The position numbers and the translations under genes are program-made. From Oxytricha trifallax (Eukaryota > Ciliophora > Spirotrichea > Sporadotrichida > Oxytrichidae): DNA of 64,000 nucleotides. Where the stretch lies: assembly GCA_000711775.1 (NCBI GenBank), contig ARYC01000093.1:57522-121521 (forward strand), written 5' to 3'. Shown one piece after another: positions 45,391-58,600 of the stretch. Under the pieces are notes generated by a model that did no database searches, had not been told where the DNA came from, and saw nothing but the letters and a program-made list of their open reading frames with translations. How positions within the stretch are numbered: position 1 is the stretch's first letter; each line of letters begins with the position of its first letter.

Positions 45391-48300
45391 ATGAATTTAT
45401 CCTCAACATCCAATCCATTAATGCTTGATACTTCACTGTAATTGATTCATTGTAAATCTTTTTATGCTTTTGTAGAACTTATGGGAATAGTAATTCATTA
45501 GGAATGCTGCCTAATTTACAGTCGCCATCGCATTATTATATGCCAAACTCACTGACTCCTTAAAGCCATATGAATAATTTATCTATGACTTTAAATGGAA
45601 ATGTTAGTAATACTGGCAATTTTATACCAAACTCTATGAGCAGCAATAATCCAAATTATCATGTAAGCCAAAACATTTTTACTAAATGTCTTTGTAGTTA
45701 ACATCTCCTAGCGTTCCCTTGCCATAAATTCAAGGCAATTCAGTGAGAAATAATAGTGTCGGGTAGGTAAAATAATTCAATAATTTTCATAAATATAATT
45801 AGAACAGCGGAGGAATACGAAAGATAAAGAAGAATAATCTTAAGAGAATAAGAAAGGTAAATTTTATTAATTTAATTTTGAATCTTAGAGAACGACGGAG
45901 ATTAGGATTGAGTTAGCCAGACAATTATGGTGGAAAAAAAGATGCTGCATTAAAACCCCCATTAGTAAGTTTTCATATATTATTAAGAAATACAGGCTGC
46001 ATAACAGTAAAACCCACTAGTTCAAGATTAGTACCAATAATAAATTTCTGAAATGCCAAGATTAGCTTTACCTTTACAAAATTAAAATGAAAATTATATG
46101 TCCCAATCTCTCCCTACCATCAACTATCCCCAGTCGCAATAACAATAGCTCTAAATGATGAATCACAATCCAAATTATTAAAATTATAACCACTAATAGA
46201 ATTAACAACAGCTTTATTAGCAATAGCAATTTATGGATCCCTAAACTTATATGCCATCCTCTCTTGAAATGATGCCCCAATTAATAAATGATGCAAGAGA
46301 CCCAAGATTTCAACAGAATTATAACTCTCAATTTCCCAATAGTTTGCATTAGCAATCTTAGTAAATGCTTTAAGACTACTATAGAAAGAACGTAAACTCA
46401 AACATATTCAATCAGAGATCCCGTTCGCATCAAACCATAGACCCAGCTACTTATGAAATAAAGCATTAATACGCAAGAATATTGGATTTCTAAGTAAAAG
46501 AGCATGAAGCTCTAAAAGCTAAAAAGAGATCAGAAGAGCGATCTGTATCTCCTTAATATTGCTAAAATACAAAATATTAGGAAATTGCAAAATTTTTAAT
46601 TAAAATAAACTGCCATTATATTGATGTAGTAATTATAAATATAAATAACTTTAAATAATGCCTATAAACTTAGAGCATAATTTCATATTTTGTTTGAAAA
46701 TATATAACTGCTCTTAATTATAAGTAGCTTTTATATATATTTTTTTAGAATTTCTTAAATCATTCTATTTCAGCGAAGCAGATTCTTAAATGCATATGTA
46801 AAGTATTTATGTATTGTAGTTGCGTTATTAGTGCGAGGGAATTTGAAGTATTTTCTCCTATTTATAATTTTTAAATCATAGATTCTTGCAAAATATATCT
46901 AAACTTCTCATAACTGCTTTTCAACATGCTTAACTATAGATAAACTAGAATTTTGTTATCATGAAGTTAGCAAAAATAAATATTTATGAATATAAAATGA
47001 GTATATACAGTGAATATTACTTAGAAATGCTGTAGTTTATAGAAACCTCTCTAATCCATTTTATTTCAATGTAATCAAATTATAATCTGTTTTAATTTAT
47101 CTTGATTTAAAAATTTAATTTCGAAAAATTCATATACAATAGTAAAGCTTTTTCGACAGATTTGGATAGTCCGATTCAAAAACTGCTGAAAACTTAAACT
47201 ATGAAAAACAAAAATTGCTAAGAGAGCAGCTCAAATAACAAATTGAGGAAAGGGAGAAGTTCAAAAATATGGATTATAAGGATAAAGAGCGATACGAGAG
47301 TTAAATGCTCAAACTTTACGATAGCCAAGGGAAATATCCAGTGGCTCCTGCATCAGGAAGTGGAGGTTACACAATGACTGAAACCATTTAGATTCCAAAT
47401 TCACATAGGTAATATCCAGTTGAAGATTATAAAGCTCAATTGCTTGAATAAATCGAAGAAAAACGATAGCTTAAGGAAAACTACAAAAAATAGAAGATGG
47501 ATGATGAAATGAAGGATGAGATGCGAGTCAAGCGTGAACTTGAGGAGTTGAAGATAAAATACTAAATTGAAGTAGGAATAAAGAAAATAGCGCAGAATGA
47601 AGCAAAGTAAAAGACTGGAAGCACAGTTACACCTTAAAATGAGACTACTGAAATTTCTCAAATCTAAGATAATTCTAGATAGAAATAGAGGACACCAAAC
47701 ACCTAAAGTGGCACTAATTCTTTTCTAAATCACTAGTAAACGTAGTTGTTGCCATAACATGAATAATTATTACCGAACTAAATAGTTGAAAATTAGATTC
47801 ATCCACATTAGAGCATATCTGAATTTCCAAATCATTAGTAAATGTTGCAGCAAGATGGTTAATTAGATCCTATTAAGAAATAGCTTCAAGCTTAGCTAGT
47901 TAACTTTTAGAAAGATATTCAGAAATTACAAAAGCAGCAATAAGTAAATAAATTAGCACAATTTTATAGTAATTATTAATGTAATCATTAATTTGAATAT
48001 TCAATAAGATATGATGAATAACTACAAGAAAGAGGTTGATTAGATATAAGATAAAAAGGAGAAAGTTATAAAAGATGTTAAATACACTTAGGAAGTTGAA
48101 ATGAAAAAGTAAATACAATAGCTTCAAAAAGCCTTGGATTCAGTTACAAAGTCTAATAATATTCTATAAATAAATCATAGCGAAATATTAGTAGCTGTGT
48201 TTTAATTTGTTATTGAATAATAGCTTGGTGAAATAATCCAAAAATTAGATGCAATAGTCACCTCAGATTTCTAACCACAAGAAAAATAATAAATCATTAA

Positions 48301-49733
48301 CGACAGAATACTAGTAGAATCCTTCACCATCAACAAAAACTCCAAAGAGTAAAATGCCTAATTAAATAACAAACTAGAAGTAGAAGAAAACTGCAACAAC
48401 TAAAAAGCAGAAATAACAGAATGGCAAGAAGTCTTAGAAAAAATAAATGATAATTGAGGATATAGAGTAGGATGATATTAATGGCTGGGGATAAGATCAA
48501 GAAGAAGAGGATGATGAAGAGTAAGAAGAAGATGAGGATGACTTATAAAATGAAGTAGAGGAAGTTGATGATTTTGATGATAAAGATGAAGGAAGTGACT
48601 ATGCCAATGGATCTGAAGGCAAGATGAAAAAGTATAATAACAGTAGTTAAATCATTCTTACTCCTAAGGGCAGCAAGTATAATCATATTGTCAATAGTTA
48701 AACTTATTTAATTGTTTGTTAATTTTAGCAAAAATAGACTTAGAAAAGCCACAAAACATTCAAGGACATTCTATCATCCGGTTCTAAAGATCAAAATCAA
48801 AGTATTGCTTAAATCATGAATAATGGAATACCCTTTGATGAAATACCTGTGGGTGCAGGAGCTTCAAAAGCTCTTGCTTAATCAACGAATAACTTCAATA
48901 ATCCTGGAGCAGTTGGAGGAATGAATAGTGCCAGGACAAGACAAAGTAGAGCAAAGATGTCTTAATTGATAAATCAGAGCAATTCTGGCCAGCCACTCAC
49001 AACAGGCAGTGTCAAAAAGTAAAAGTTGCCACCAAATACTAAATCAGGCAAGAAACTTCCACCAAAACTTCTGCAGAAGCTAAATCAGTAAAAGTAGACA
49101 GATCCTAATGAAAATATGTTAGTGCCTAAGAATGCAGACAATGAAACTCTATCTATGACTAACCTGTTCAAGAAAATGAACTCAATGGATCGAAATCAAG
49201 CTGATAGTTAAGGGATATTGGGGTAAGGTCTGGATAGAATGCTATAAATGACTCCTTCTATATTGAGAAAAGGAACTGGTTGGGGAGCTGGGTCATAGAA
49301 AAGTGTAAGAATAAATGAAAGCCAAAACAGTATGCATGATGATAATAAAGGTCCGGCTTCCATATAGGACTAATTGAGACAGTTAGATGAGGTATATAAA
49401 AAGGACATCCAAAGTCAAAGAGACAACCAATTCTTTATGGGCAAGTAAAACCCAACTATCTCTGATGAAGTTGGAAGTTAGTATGTTTAGTAAAGCAGAG
49501 ACTATGAAAAGATATTCTACGAAAATGTTTTAAGGCCTGATAAGATCAAGGACAACATAGAATCTCATTAGTAGAAAGATCATGAAATGCCTGGAATGAT
49601 AGGAGGCATTAAGATTATTGATGATTAAGTAGACAAATAGTTGTAGTAACTCTAACAACTGCAACCTGCAAATTCTCAGAACTTATAGAATTAGAATAAT
49701 CCATAACTAGAAAAATATATTATTATGATAAAT
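45391..49733 (+). CDS. Large Q-rich coiled-coil protein, N-terminal part (possibly CSPP1-like)
   Basis: ATG at 45391 opens MNLSSTSNPLMLDTS. Five introns of 30-38 nt follow within 560 bp. Exons then read EEYERQRRIILREQERERRR, a Q/N-rich linker, and after an IES (about 46590-47136) strong coiled coil: YEKQKLLREQLKQQIEEREK, EDYKAQLLEQIEEKRQLKEN, KDEMRVKRELEELKIKYQIE. More coiled coil (EVEMKKQIQQLQKALDSVTK), an S/P/T/K-rich stretch (NPSPSTKTPKSKMPNQ), an acidic run (QEEEDDEEQEEDEDDL) and a low-complexity tail follow. Repeated LxxQIEEKR-type coils resemble centrosome/ciliary-tip proteins of the CSPP1/CCDC66 kind, a tentative comparison made from memory of the pattern. The frame fades at about 49733. 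The coding block at 49800 probably continues the same gene. Confidence 0.6.
45438..45995 (+). other. Cluster of five tiny GT-AG introns
   Basis: Introns at 45438-45475 (38 nt), 45663-45697 (35), 45773-45802 (30), 45857-45888 (32) and 45965-45995 (31). Each has GT..AG, and splicing all five gives one continuous frame: SLTYGNSNSLGML, NPNYHLTSPSVPLP, NNSVGTAEEYERQRR, REQERERRRLGLSQ, LKPPLAAQQQNPL. Unspliced, every exon runs into TGA or shifts frame. Confidence 0.75.
46590..47136. other. AT-rich IES-like segment inside the large gene
   Basis: About 550 bp of AT-rich DNA without coding character, between SEERSVSPQ and FFDRFGQSDSKTAEN. It is too long and poorly bounded for the introns seen nearby, so an IES is more likely. 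Pointers not fixed. Confidence 0.5.
47969..48008 (+). other. 40-nt GT-AG intron
   Basis: Donor GTAATT, acceptor AATAAG. Splicing joins NKLAQFYN to MMNNYKKEVDQIQDKKE in frame; unspliced, the frame ends in TGA within about 60 nt. Confidence 0.6.
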
Positions 49734-49799
49734 TGAGTTTACATCATTGAAAAACATAATTGAGGTAAGAAATCAAGATGCGATTAATTTTTTTAATTA

Positions 49800-52700
49800 A
49801 ATCTTCTAAACTAACTAGCTAAAGTTTCGTCAACAAAAGATTTCGACTTGGATGAGAGTAACATATCTCGTTACACCAATTTCTTATTTCATAAGAACCT
49901 ATTAAACTAGGATGGTGAAGATGAGAACATTGACAATGATTTCATGAATGAAGACTAAGCACATTTGTCAATGTTGAAGGAAACAAAGCCCCAGTATATG
50001 CTTAAAGAGAAGACGGAGGATGATGGAAGTTTTAACGATTACCAACAGTAGAATACCCATGATCACTAAAATATAATTTTTATTATTAAATGAAGGTGAT
50101 GAAATGAAGAATTAGTTAAATGCCATCAATCAAATATTACTGAAATAGAAGTTAATTTATAAATATTAGCAAATACGGTAAAATATGAAAAATTTTAAAT
50201 ATTCAAATTTTACTTCTCAATTTTAGGTATAATATTTCAACTTTGCAAAACATTTTAAATTATAACATAGAAAGTAGTTTTATTTATATAATAATCGAAG
50301 AAAACCATAAATATTCAGAGGACTACTATTTTCAAAGCAAATAAAACAACAACAAAGAAATAGTAGAGTTTAACAAAACATTTGAGAAAAATTTGAAAGA
50401 AGTTGGCGATTTATTTGAAGAAGACAAAATAACTAAGAAAGTACTTGGGCCTATCAAGACAACTGTAAATATTAGCTTGATAGATAAGGAAGATATTCCA
50501 TATATACTCTATTGATTATTATTATTATTTTAAGACGGATCATCCCCATTTAGCAATAGAGCCACAAATACCAGCAATGTACTGCCTAAAGCTTTGCAAA
50601 GAATGAAAGATCTTGAGGAGTAAAAATAAAAGAAGATGTATGGATTCTAAATTGGAACATACGATTAAGAAGAAGAGAAAGATGAAATAGACCCAAACTT
50701 ATAATAGAATTAAATCCTAAACCAAGAAAACTCTACTAGCAATCACTAAGGAAGAAAAAATTATAAAGATTATGAATAAGAGATACCTGAAGAAATGATG
50801 AATAAATAACCATAGTAATTTCACTTGCTTAATTTCTTAATGTCTGATAAAAACTCACCACCTATGGAAGCTAGTCCGTCAAATGCAAATGATTTGAGAA
50901 TGATCAACCAAGCTGTGGCTTTGGATTCAAAATCTCAATATACTTAATTGGGAAACTTATCGTCACAAACTCCCAAACATTTCAGTAAAATTATTAAGAA
51001 TTAGTTACTGCCTATATTAGGCTCTGAATAACAATCGCCTTTTAATAATCATGGGTAGCAATAGAATTCTAGTCCGGGTGGGTTTTAAAACAGAGTTTAA
51101 TAGTAAACTATGCCTATTGACACTGCTAATAACATAAATACGAATATTATACCAAGAGCTAAACCCTAGTTAGTCCGTTAGCATACTTAGTAGCATTAAA
51201 GTAAGAAACCTCCTCTACCTATTTACTAGTAACAAAGATAAAGACTTTAAGAAGCTTAATTAAACTTGATAAATGCACCATACCAGTAGTATTAAGAATA
51301 ACAAAGTCACTAAAACTCACAGCGCTCTCAAGATTATGTTAATGTCTTTTCAGAAAATTCTTAGATCAATGAGGAGAAAATGCCTATGAAAATCTTTAAT
51401 CCATATTTCAGAGTAGAGTAGCCTGCCAATAAAATCTACGATAAAAACGATCCATTCTTGATTAACTTGAATTTGAGGTAGAAGTTGACGGAAACTAATT
51501 AGATGATATATGTTGATAATTAGAATTTACTAGAGAAAATAAAGAAATTAGGAAGAAGCATCAAGCCTGTAACCTATGGATATCCTTATATTGATCTTAC
51601 TCAAAAAGACGCTTTTACGTATTGTAATTTTTAATTGTTTTTCTTTGAAATAAGTATAACTTTATATTTTGATTATAAGAAGTTGATGAGGCTAAAATTT
51701 AATAAGAAATTCAAACTCAAAAATTGAAAAACAACATGCAGGAGTATTTTGGTAATCCAGGCTAATCAAGTTTAAACTCTCCTGCTATTCAATTTACTCA
51801 AGATTTAACACTATCACAATAAACAAATGAAGCTCTTTTCGCCCCTAATCCTCATTAACAATAGCAATATTAATCGTCTTAAAATCAAGTAAGATCAACT
51901 AATGATTAAGTAACTCGATATTTAAACTATAACTTCAATGGTGAGACAGGTGTGGACTTGAAGTAAAAACTACTCAATCACAATAATATGTCTCTATAAA
52001 ATCTAAATAACGAAGATACTAGAAACATCAAGCTTCTCAAGTACGCTCAGAGCACCTATAAAAATGAATTAGTCACTTAAATGGTACAAGATAAACTTCA
52101 AAGTGATTAGCATCCCGCTATATCAAATATTAATGGGGAAACTAACAACAGAGGAATTATGAATAGAAAAAAGTCGACATTTGAGTTCCTTAATTATCTT
52201 TAAGATGCCAACTTAAACGAAAGCTAAGAAAAAATAGAGAATTTTTCTAAAATCTAAGATGAAGTCGAATAAATTTAACAGCAACAGTAACAATTACCAG
52301 TGACAAAAGGTTAGACTTATCTCTATCCCTAATAAAATATTATCATAAATACTCATGAAGGGACTCCATTAAACAAAGCAAAATATTCAGCAGGTGATCA
52401 TAGAGATAAAAATTAACCATTCATAAAATTTGAGGAAGAGAAAGTAGTGGCTCCTGAGGAATTCGTAAGAAATGCTCCATCGCCCTTAAACTTTTTAAAT
52501 GTTCACACCCATCATAGATAGTTATCCCAAAATGTAGAGAGACCTGAAAAATAGCTTACTATTCTTGGTAAAAAAAGTGGTAATAACTTAGGAAATTTCA
52601 ATCACTAAAATTCGCATTTGCCGTATAATAATTAGAAATCAATATCAGAGTAAAATAATTACAGCTAGTAATAGTAACTGCAGTCGAAAGTTTAATCATA

Positions 52701-53483
52701 GTAATAGCCAAATAGGTAAATCTCCTAAGTAGATCAATAAATTAGTCGCTTTATTTTTTTAATTATTTATTTGCTTGAATGGGACTCCAACACCCCCAGG
52801 TTTTAGAAACTAGGATTCTATTTTCACTGAGAAAACCCCAAATAACCAAGGTTCAAATAAGCAGCTCTTTTAATTCTAAAACCATTCGCCTCAATAAGAT
52901 AATCTTACAATAAATTAAATTAATTTAATATGTTTTTAGATCCACAGCTACAGCAAAACAATAATTTAATCGCAGTTCCTCATCACCAACAAAATAAATC
53001 CTTGTTTAAAATCAAAACTGCTATTATATATAAACTTTTTTTTTATCTAATTTTTAATCTAAAAAACTGCTGTTGAAGGTAGTAAAGCCTAAAACTTTTA
53101 AAGAGAAGAGAACTAAATGACTTATATGAAACTAGCCACAACAAACGATCCTGATCACTATATATAAAATGAAATATTTTAGTGCTATTTGAATTTTTAA
53201 TTGATTATAAACATTTTTATGTTAATAGTTTGATGCAAAATCATATGGAGATAAACCAGCTATGGATAATTTATTGTATGAATAGAATATCCCACTTAAT
53301 TATAAGTTAACTACCTAAAAGACTCATATTTAAATTTGTTAGAAAACAAATTATGTTAATTATCATATTTCATAGAAACCAGATATTAATGACATTTAAG
53401 AGTAATACCTTGAAGAAGATGAAGATTTTGGAAACACTGAAGAAGATCAAAATAACATAAATAATGATTATATGGCGATTTGA
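49800..53483 (+). CDS. Large Q/N-rich protein, probable C-terminal part of the 45391 gene
   Basis: Plus-strand blocks: about 49815-50080 (AKVSSTKDFDLDESNISRYT, HLSMLKETKPQYMLKEKT), about 50285-50513 (NHKYSEDYYFQSKQ, ITKKVLGPIKTTVNISL), about 50535-52740 (DGSSPFSNRATNTSNV, MPMKIFNPYFRVEQPANKIY, DDPFLINLNLR-like, RSIKPVTYGYPYIDLTQ) with a 56-nt intron at 51624-51679, then about 52775-52905, 52940-53170 and 53235-53483. The end is acidic (YLEEDEDFGNTEEDQNNINN), with TGA at 53481-53483. Long Q/N tracts are interspersed with short hydrophobic, aromatic-containing motifs that may be the conserved parts. No domain recognised. Joining to the 45391 block is inferred from strand, spacing and style; no start codon was found here. 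Confidence 0.55.
51624..51679 (+). other. 56-nt GT-AG intron
   Basis: Donor GTAATT, acceptor TATAAG. Splicing joins LTQKDAFTYQ to VDEAKIQQEIQTQKLKN in frame. Confidence 0.7.
53024..53062. other. 39-bp IES with AAAACTGCT pointer
   Basis: AAAACTGCT at 53024-53032 and 53063-53071, the longest pointer found. Excision joins NKSLFKIKTA to VEGSKAQNFQREENQ in frame. The segment is T-rich and translates to hydrophobic noise. Confidence 0.7.
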
Positions 53484-53690
53484 AAAGATAATTAATTTTA
53501 TTTTCCTTCTTAATTTACCAATAAATTCATTTGATTTGAACAAAAAAATTAAGATGAAAAAGCTGATATTAAAATATTATAGATAGGTTTAAATATTATT
53601 CAAAATTGTTTAGAAATGCAAATATTTTTCATTGGATAGATTAGATTAAATTTACATTTGTACATATTGCTGTCTTTGAGAATCGTTGAA

Positions 53691-54537
53691 TCACTGCTGA
53701 GTAATCATTTGTATTCTGTCAATAAGAACATGCGTATTCTCTAGTCCATCCATTTCAAACATGAACTCTTTCCCTTAAACCACCATATCATAGTCAATAT
53801 TGCATCCTCCAATTAATTGGGACCTAGATTTAGCGTGATCCGCACTGTTGTAAACATTAACTCGGAAGTATGGTTGTAAATGCAGCTTGTTCAGTTTTTA
53901 GGTTGGCATCCAAACTGGGTCCTGGGAGGGCAGACGAGTTATCTCTGATTGATATAGTACCTTGGGCTCAGCAGTCCCTGCTTTAATTGTCTTAGAATTT
54001 TAAGAATAGCCCAGGATTTCATAGTAAGCGAGAGGGATGCTTGGGAAGCAACTGAAACACTTCTGCTTGATAGGTATACTTGACACACTTATATCTATGG
54101 TTAAATATTCTTACTACTATTATTCTTCTTCAGACTTAGATGTGGACTGCAACTCAAAATACACTCTGACTGCGTGTTATTTGCCAAGATAGTTAATTTG
54201 ATAGGATTTTTCAATAGTCTGATCTGTGGTGGCATCAAATTACAGCTTTTATAGGTCTATCTTTGCTAATTCATCTAATGAACTCATTAATGACAAGTAG
54301 CAGTTTAAAAATTAAGCTATTTCTTATTATTTGGAATAACCTTAATAATTATATATAAAAGTTGTCCTGAATCATTTACTAAGGATAGAAAAGTGATGTC
54401 TCTAATGACCCATCCTCTTTTTCTTAAAAAATTAGTGTGCCATTTTCCTACTAGTTTATTGTAAGGTCCAAAGATAGATCAACTATAGGAGGTTCACACT
54501 TTATCAACACTTTACAGTCTAAATTTATATAATGCAT
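53691..54537 (-). CDS. C2-domain (copine-like) protein
   Basis: The minus-strand ATG at 54537 opens MHYINLDCKVLIKCEPPIV. After an interruption (about 54297-54360) the main block starts MSSLDELAKIDLQKLQFDA and runs to TGA at 53693-53691, about 260 residues in all. The C-terminal half has the hallmarks of a copine-type C2 domain: PLAYYEILGYSQNSK, then VLYQSEITRLPSQDPVWMPT (matching YRTEV..n.L.P.WK), then YFRVNVYNSADHAKSRSQLIGGC (matching the ..D.DG.HD.IG strand). C2 domains bind membranes, usually with Ca2+; here several Asp ligands look replaced, so Ca2+ binding is doubtful. The N-terminal part may be a first, diverged C2. No von Willebrand A domain follows, unlike true copines. The junction between the two blocks was not resolved. 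Confidence 0.55.
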
Positions 54538-55689
54538 TTAATTTATTCAATGAATTATTCTTAAATAATAATTATATAATTGAAATTAAATTTTAGTGAG
54601 CGGTCATATTTATTATTATTGATATTGTTTTGAGAAGGGGAGGATTGCAATAATACTGTCTTACTAGAATTCATATTTTTTCAAAGTCTTTTAAAATAAT
54701 TTATAATAATACTAGATAATAGTATATATTCCAACAATCATTTTATATACAAAAATAAAATAAATTAATATCATTAAATGTGAGAATATATATTTGTTTC
54801 TACTTGTATTATTTATCGAATATTTTAGATTAATGGGACTTAAAAAATTATGAAGTGAAAAATAAAAAAATAATTTTAATTAAAAATTTTCTTAGCTTAC
54901 TATGATGAAACACTTCTACACTTATAAATTATAATGTAATAATTAATATAATTTTTATTTTATCAATATAATTTAATCGTAAGAGTCACTCTTTTATATA
55001 ATGTTTGCATATTATTAATTTAAATTGGCTATATTATTTATTAGTTTGATGTTTATAAATATTTGATCGTTTATTATAATTATTCAAATATTAAAAGAAA
55101 GAGAACAAAAAAAGAAACATTTTATTAAGAAAAAAATACTCTTTTAAAATATGATGGTTAGTAAAAAAACAAATGTGTCCTCACATATCAACCCCAATGC
55201 AATCATTAAATTTTATACTTATGTTAAATATATTTAAAATTATATATTATAAAATGTTAAACAATTCCTAGCAAAATCATAATTAATAACATCAGCAATA
55301 AACTAAATAAAAACTGAGGGGTTGTATTAAGTCTTTTAAGAAGGTTAGAAATAATTGAATTTTAGTTAAATTATATTAAAATAATTACTTAAATTATCCG
55401 CTCGATTAAATTTACTATTAAAAAGTTTTAATAAATCATTATATATATAGATATACAAATTAACTTTATTTTATTAAATTTATTAAACCCGCCCACAATT
55501 CTTTTTTTATAAATAATGAATGTAATAAATAATAATTTTGCTCTAAAAATAAATTTAATATTCTATTATCCTATTTTAATGTGGTTAAGACTTAATTGAA
55601 ATATTGAAAATTTCTTGATTTTATATTAATATAGAGAATAATTAATCATCAAAATCAAATTATGTTTAGCCTAAAATATTTAAATAATT
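54538..55689. other. AT-rich spacer between divergent genes
   Basis: AT-rich DNA separating the start of the minus-strand C2 gene from the start region of the plus-strand gene at 55690. No coding block or known repeat seen. Confidence 0.45.
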
Positions 55690-58600
55690 TCCCTTCCATC
55701 TTAATAAAAAGTGTAAATAAACAGTACATCTCAGAGAGTAAACGCGTAGCAACAACCGCATATTCAAATATCAAATAATATACCGCTAAGTCCACAAGGG
55801 AGAGGTATAAATAAGTCAACGGTAAGATATTTCATTTCTTATATTTATTCTATAGAAACTAAGAGTGGTATCACCAGTGCCAAGAAATAGAGAAGAACTC
55901 AAAAATAAATATTATTGATTCTATATTAACTTGACGGTTAGGAGATAAACCTTAAAAATCAAGAGACTTATTAAAACTTATAAAACGGCACTCTTTAAGC
56001 AAACACGCTGCATAGATTGAACGAAAGTCCAGAAATCTTATCTGATTTTACTCAAATATACAACAACAATAACAAAAAATCCAAATAGCAATTGATAAGC
56101 AAGTAATAATAGCAGTATTATCAGTAGCTATAGATGCTGTAATAGCAATAGCAGTAGCAAACATAAATTCAAATTTATCAAAACTAAGGAGCCATGAAAA
56201 GCAAGAAAACCAATAATGGTTAGTAGGAAGAATTCAATTAGATATAGCAACAGTTGGCTTTTCAAGGAAATGCCAATGCTTAAGGAAAGTACTATGAAAC
56301 TATGCTTTATGAAAACCCAATTAGGACTTTACCAAATAATAGGACAATTGTATTTTTTATTTTTAGTTACTTTCACTAAATAAATATAATTAATTTACAA
56401 AGTCTTTTACAAAAACAATAACTTTTATTGTTAAAAGCTAGAAATTATTGTATAGGTATTAAGACTCAATTTAATTTTGAAAATATAACAAAGATAATTA
56501 GCTCTATATTAAATATAAAATATCCTAAGAAATAAGCATTATTATTCGTGAATTGCTTTAATTACAAAATTCTACAAAAAATTATAATAGGATAATTGAG
56601 TTAAAAAAAGATTTAATGATAAAAATATTTGTATTTATTTTTTCATCAATTATATCAATACCTCAAAAACCCAAATATGACTGCTGATAATGAAGGAATA
56701 TATTCTGGGCTTACTCAACAACTCAATATATCATAATTATATTTTCATTAGATATTTAAACTTTAATGCAATATTTACTTAATGGGCAAACTATCTTTCA
56801 TGAAAAAGCTAAAAGCTTGACTTAGAATCATTTTTAAAGGTCTACCAATGATAATAGCGATCATAAGAAGTAAACTTTGATTCAATAGTAGCAACTTCAG
56901 TAGCTTTCCCCTGAAAAGATGAAGGCTCTAATTTAAATGACAAAACTTATCAAGAACTCTTCAAAAGAATAGATTGCAGATCCTTAAGCTATCTCTCCAG
57001 GTTAAAATCAGTAAAAATCCTTAAAAACAAGAAGGAAAAAAAGTCAAGGAAAAATTAATGTCAATTTTCACAATTTAAATGCCGATGAAATCTCAAAACC
57101 ACAACAAATTAATGCGAACATAAGAAGCTCTTCTCAGCCTTAAGTAAGATCACAAAGTTAGCAAGCTAATTCATAGGAACGACAGATCTTACAGGTGAAA
57201 AAGAATTCAATAAAAAACGTAGATTCTCATTAATTTCTTGTCAAGTAAGATCCTTTGAGAATTGCCTAGCTTGAAAACAGCATAGAAAGAGTTGGGTCAA
57301 ATCAGAATTTACATAAGCAGGGAAGTTTGAAAATAGTATTGAAGAAAAATGGTTCCATGAGAGCCCTACCTAATTAACAAGCTGTAAAAATTTCAAAGGA
57401 TTAGATCATGCTTAAGAATCAATAAAACTTCAATTCTTAGGGCAGCACAGGCTAGATAAATAATAATAACTAGCGCTCAAGATCTCTATCAAACAGTAAA
57501 TTTGCTAAAAAGAAAGCTTCTCCATAATCTCAACCAGTTGATAACAATTAAATAGAAGAGTAAATTATAACTTAACGATTAAATGCCAAGGATAAAAATA
57601 TTATTGGAAATAGTTTCAACCAAGGTATAAACATTATGACTAAGCAAAGGTGTAAGTCTAACAATAAAATACAAGGTTCGACCTGCCTTGAAGAGCAGTA
57701 ATAACTAGCTATATAAGCTTCAGGGAGTGGAGTTCCACTACAAAATTCTAGTAAGCTTCTAATGTTTAAAACTAACAATGAAGAAAGCAATGCAAAAGTA
57801 GCTGCACTCAAAAGTATCATAAAACTATCCTCTAGCAATAACACTAACAATTATATGCAGAATAAGCAAGGGCCTCAAAGAAATTAAAGTAAAGAAAATC
57901 AAAATAATCAATCATAAAATCAAATTTAGACAGGAATATAAATCAAGCAGCTTGTACAATAAATGAAAATGTAAGAAACTCAAAACCCTAAAACCCCTTA
58001 ATGAGTTTTATATGTGTTTTGATTGATGAAGGTAATGTTGGGGATTAGGGTTTATCTGAGCAAGGAAGCATCATTTTCACTCTAGTTATGAAATTTTGAA
58101 AATTAAATATGATCATTATTTTAATACTCAACTTATATGTTTTTATATTTATATACATGTTATAGCATTTTTATTTGAAAAAGAAAAGTTTGAGTGACAT
58201 ACTTATTTCTTTTACATTTTTTTCATAAGTTATTACTTTTACTGATTGTTTTTATGAATTTAGATGATTGCATCTTTTTAAAAATTTGGAATTTATGCAC
58301 AAACATTTTTTAGGTTTTCACAAAAAAATATTTTCAAAATAAATTCAACACTTTCATTCCTTTTAGCTTGCGTTCTTTAATATCATATTTTCAGCCAATA
58401 GAAAAAAGTTTGGTAACATAAGTAAAAATTAAATGAAAAATATGTATAAAATAAGTGATTTAAGATGATTGATATCAACAATCATGTAATGATTTAGTTC
58501 CAGAAGTATTATAAATGGATATCAATCTTAAAATTTTGTATTATAATTTCTATTATTAGGACACCTAACAAATATGGGTATCTTATAAGAGGTCAACTCT

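Noticed and set aside
57572..57850. 92-codon minus-strand ORF
   Set aside because: Antisense of a plus-strand block continuous with the coding sequence interrupted at 57980.
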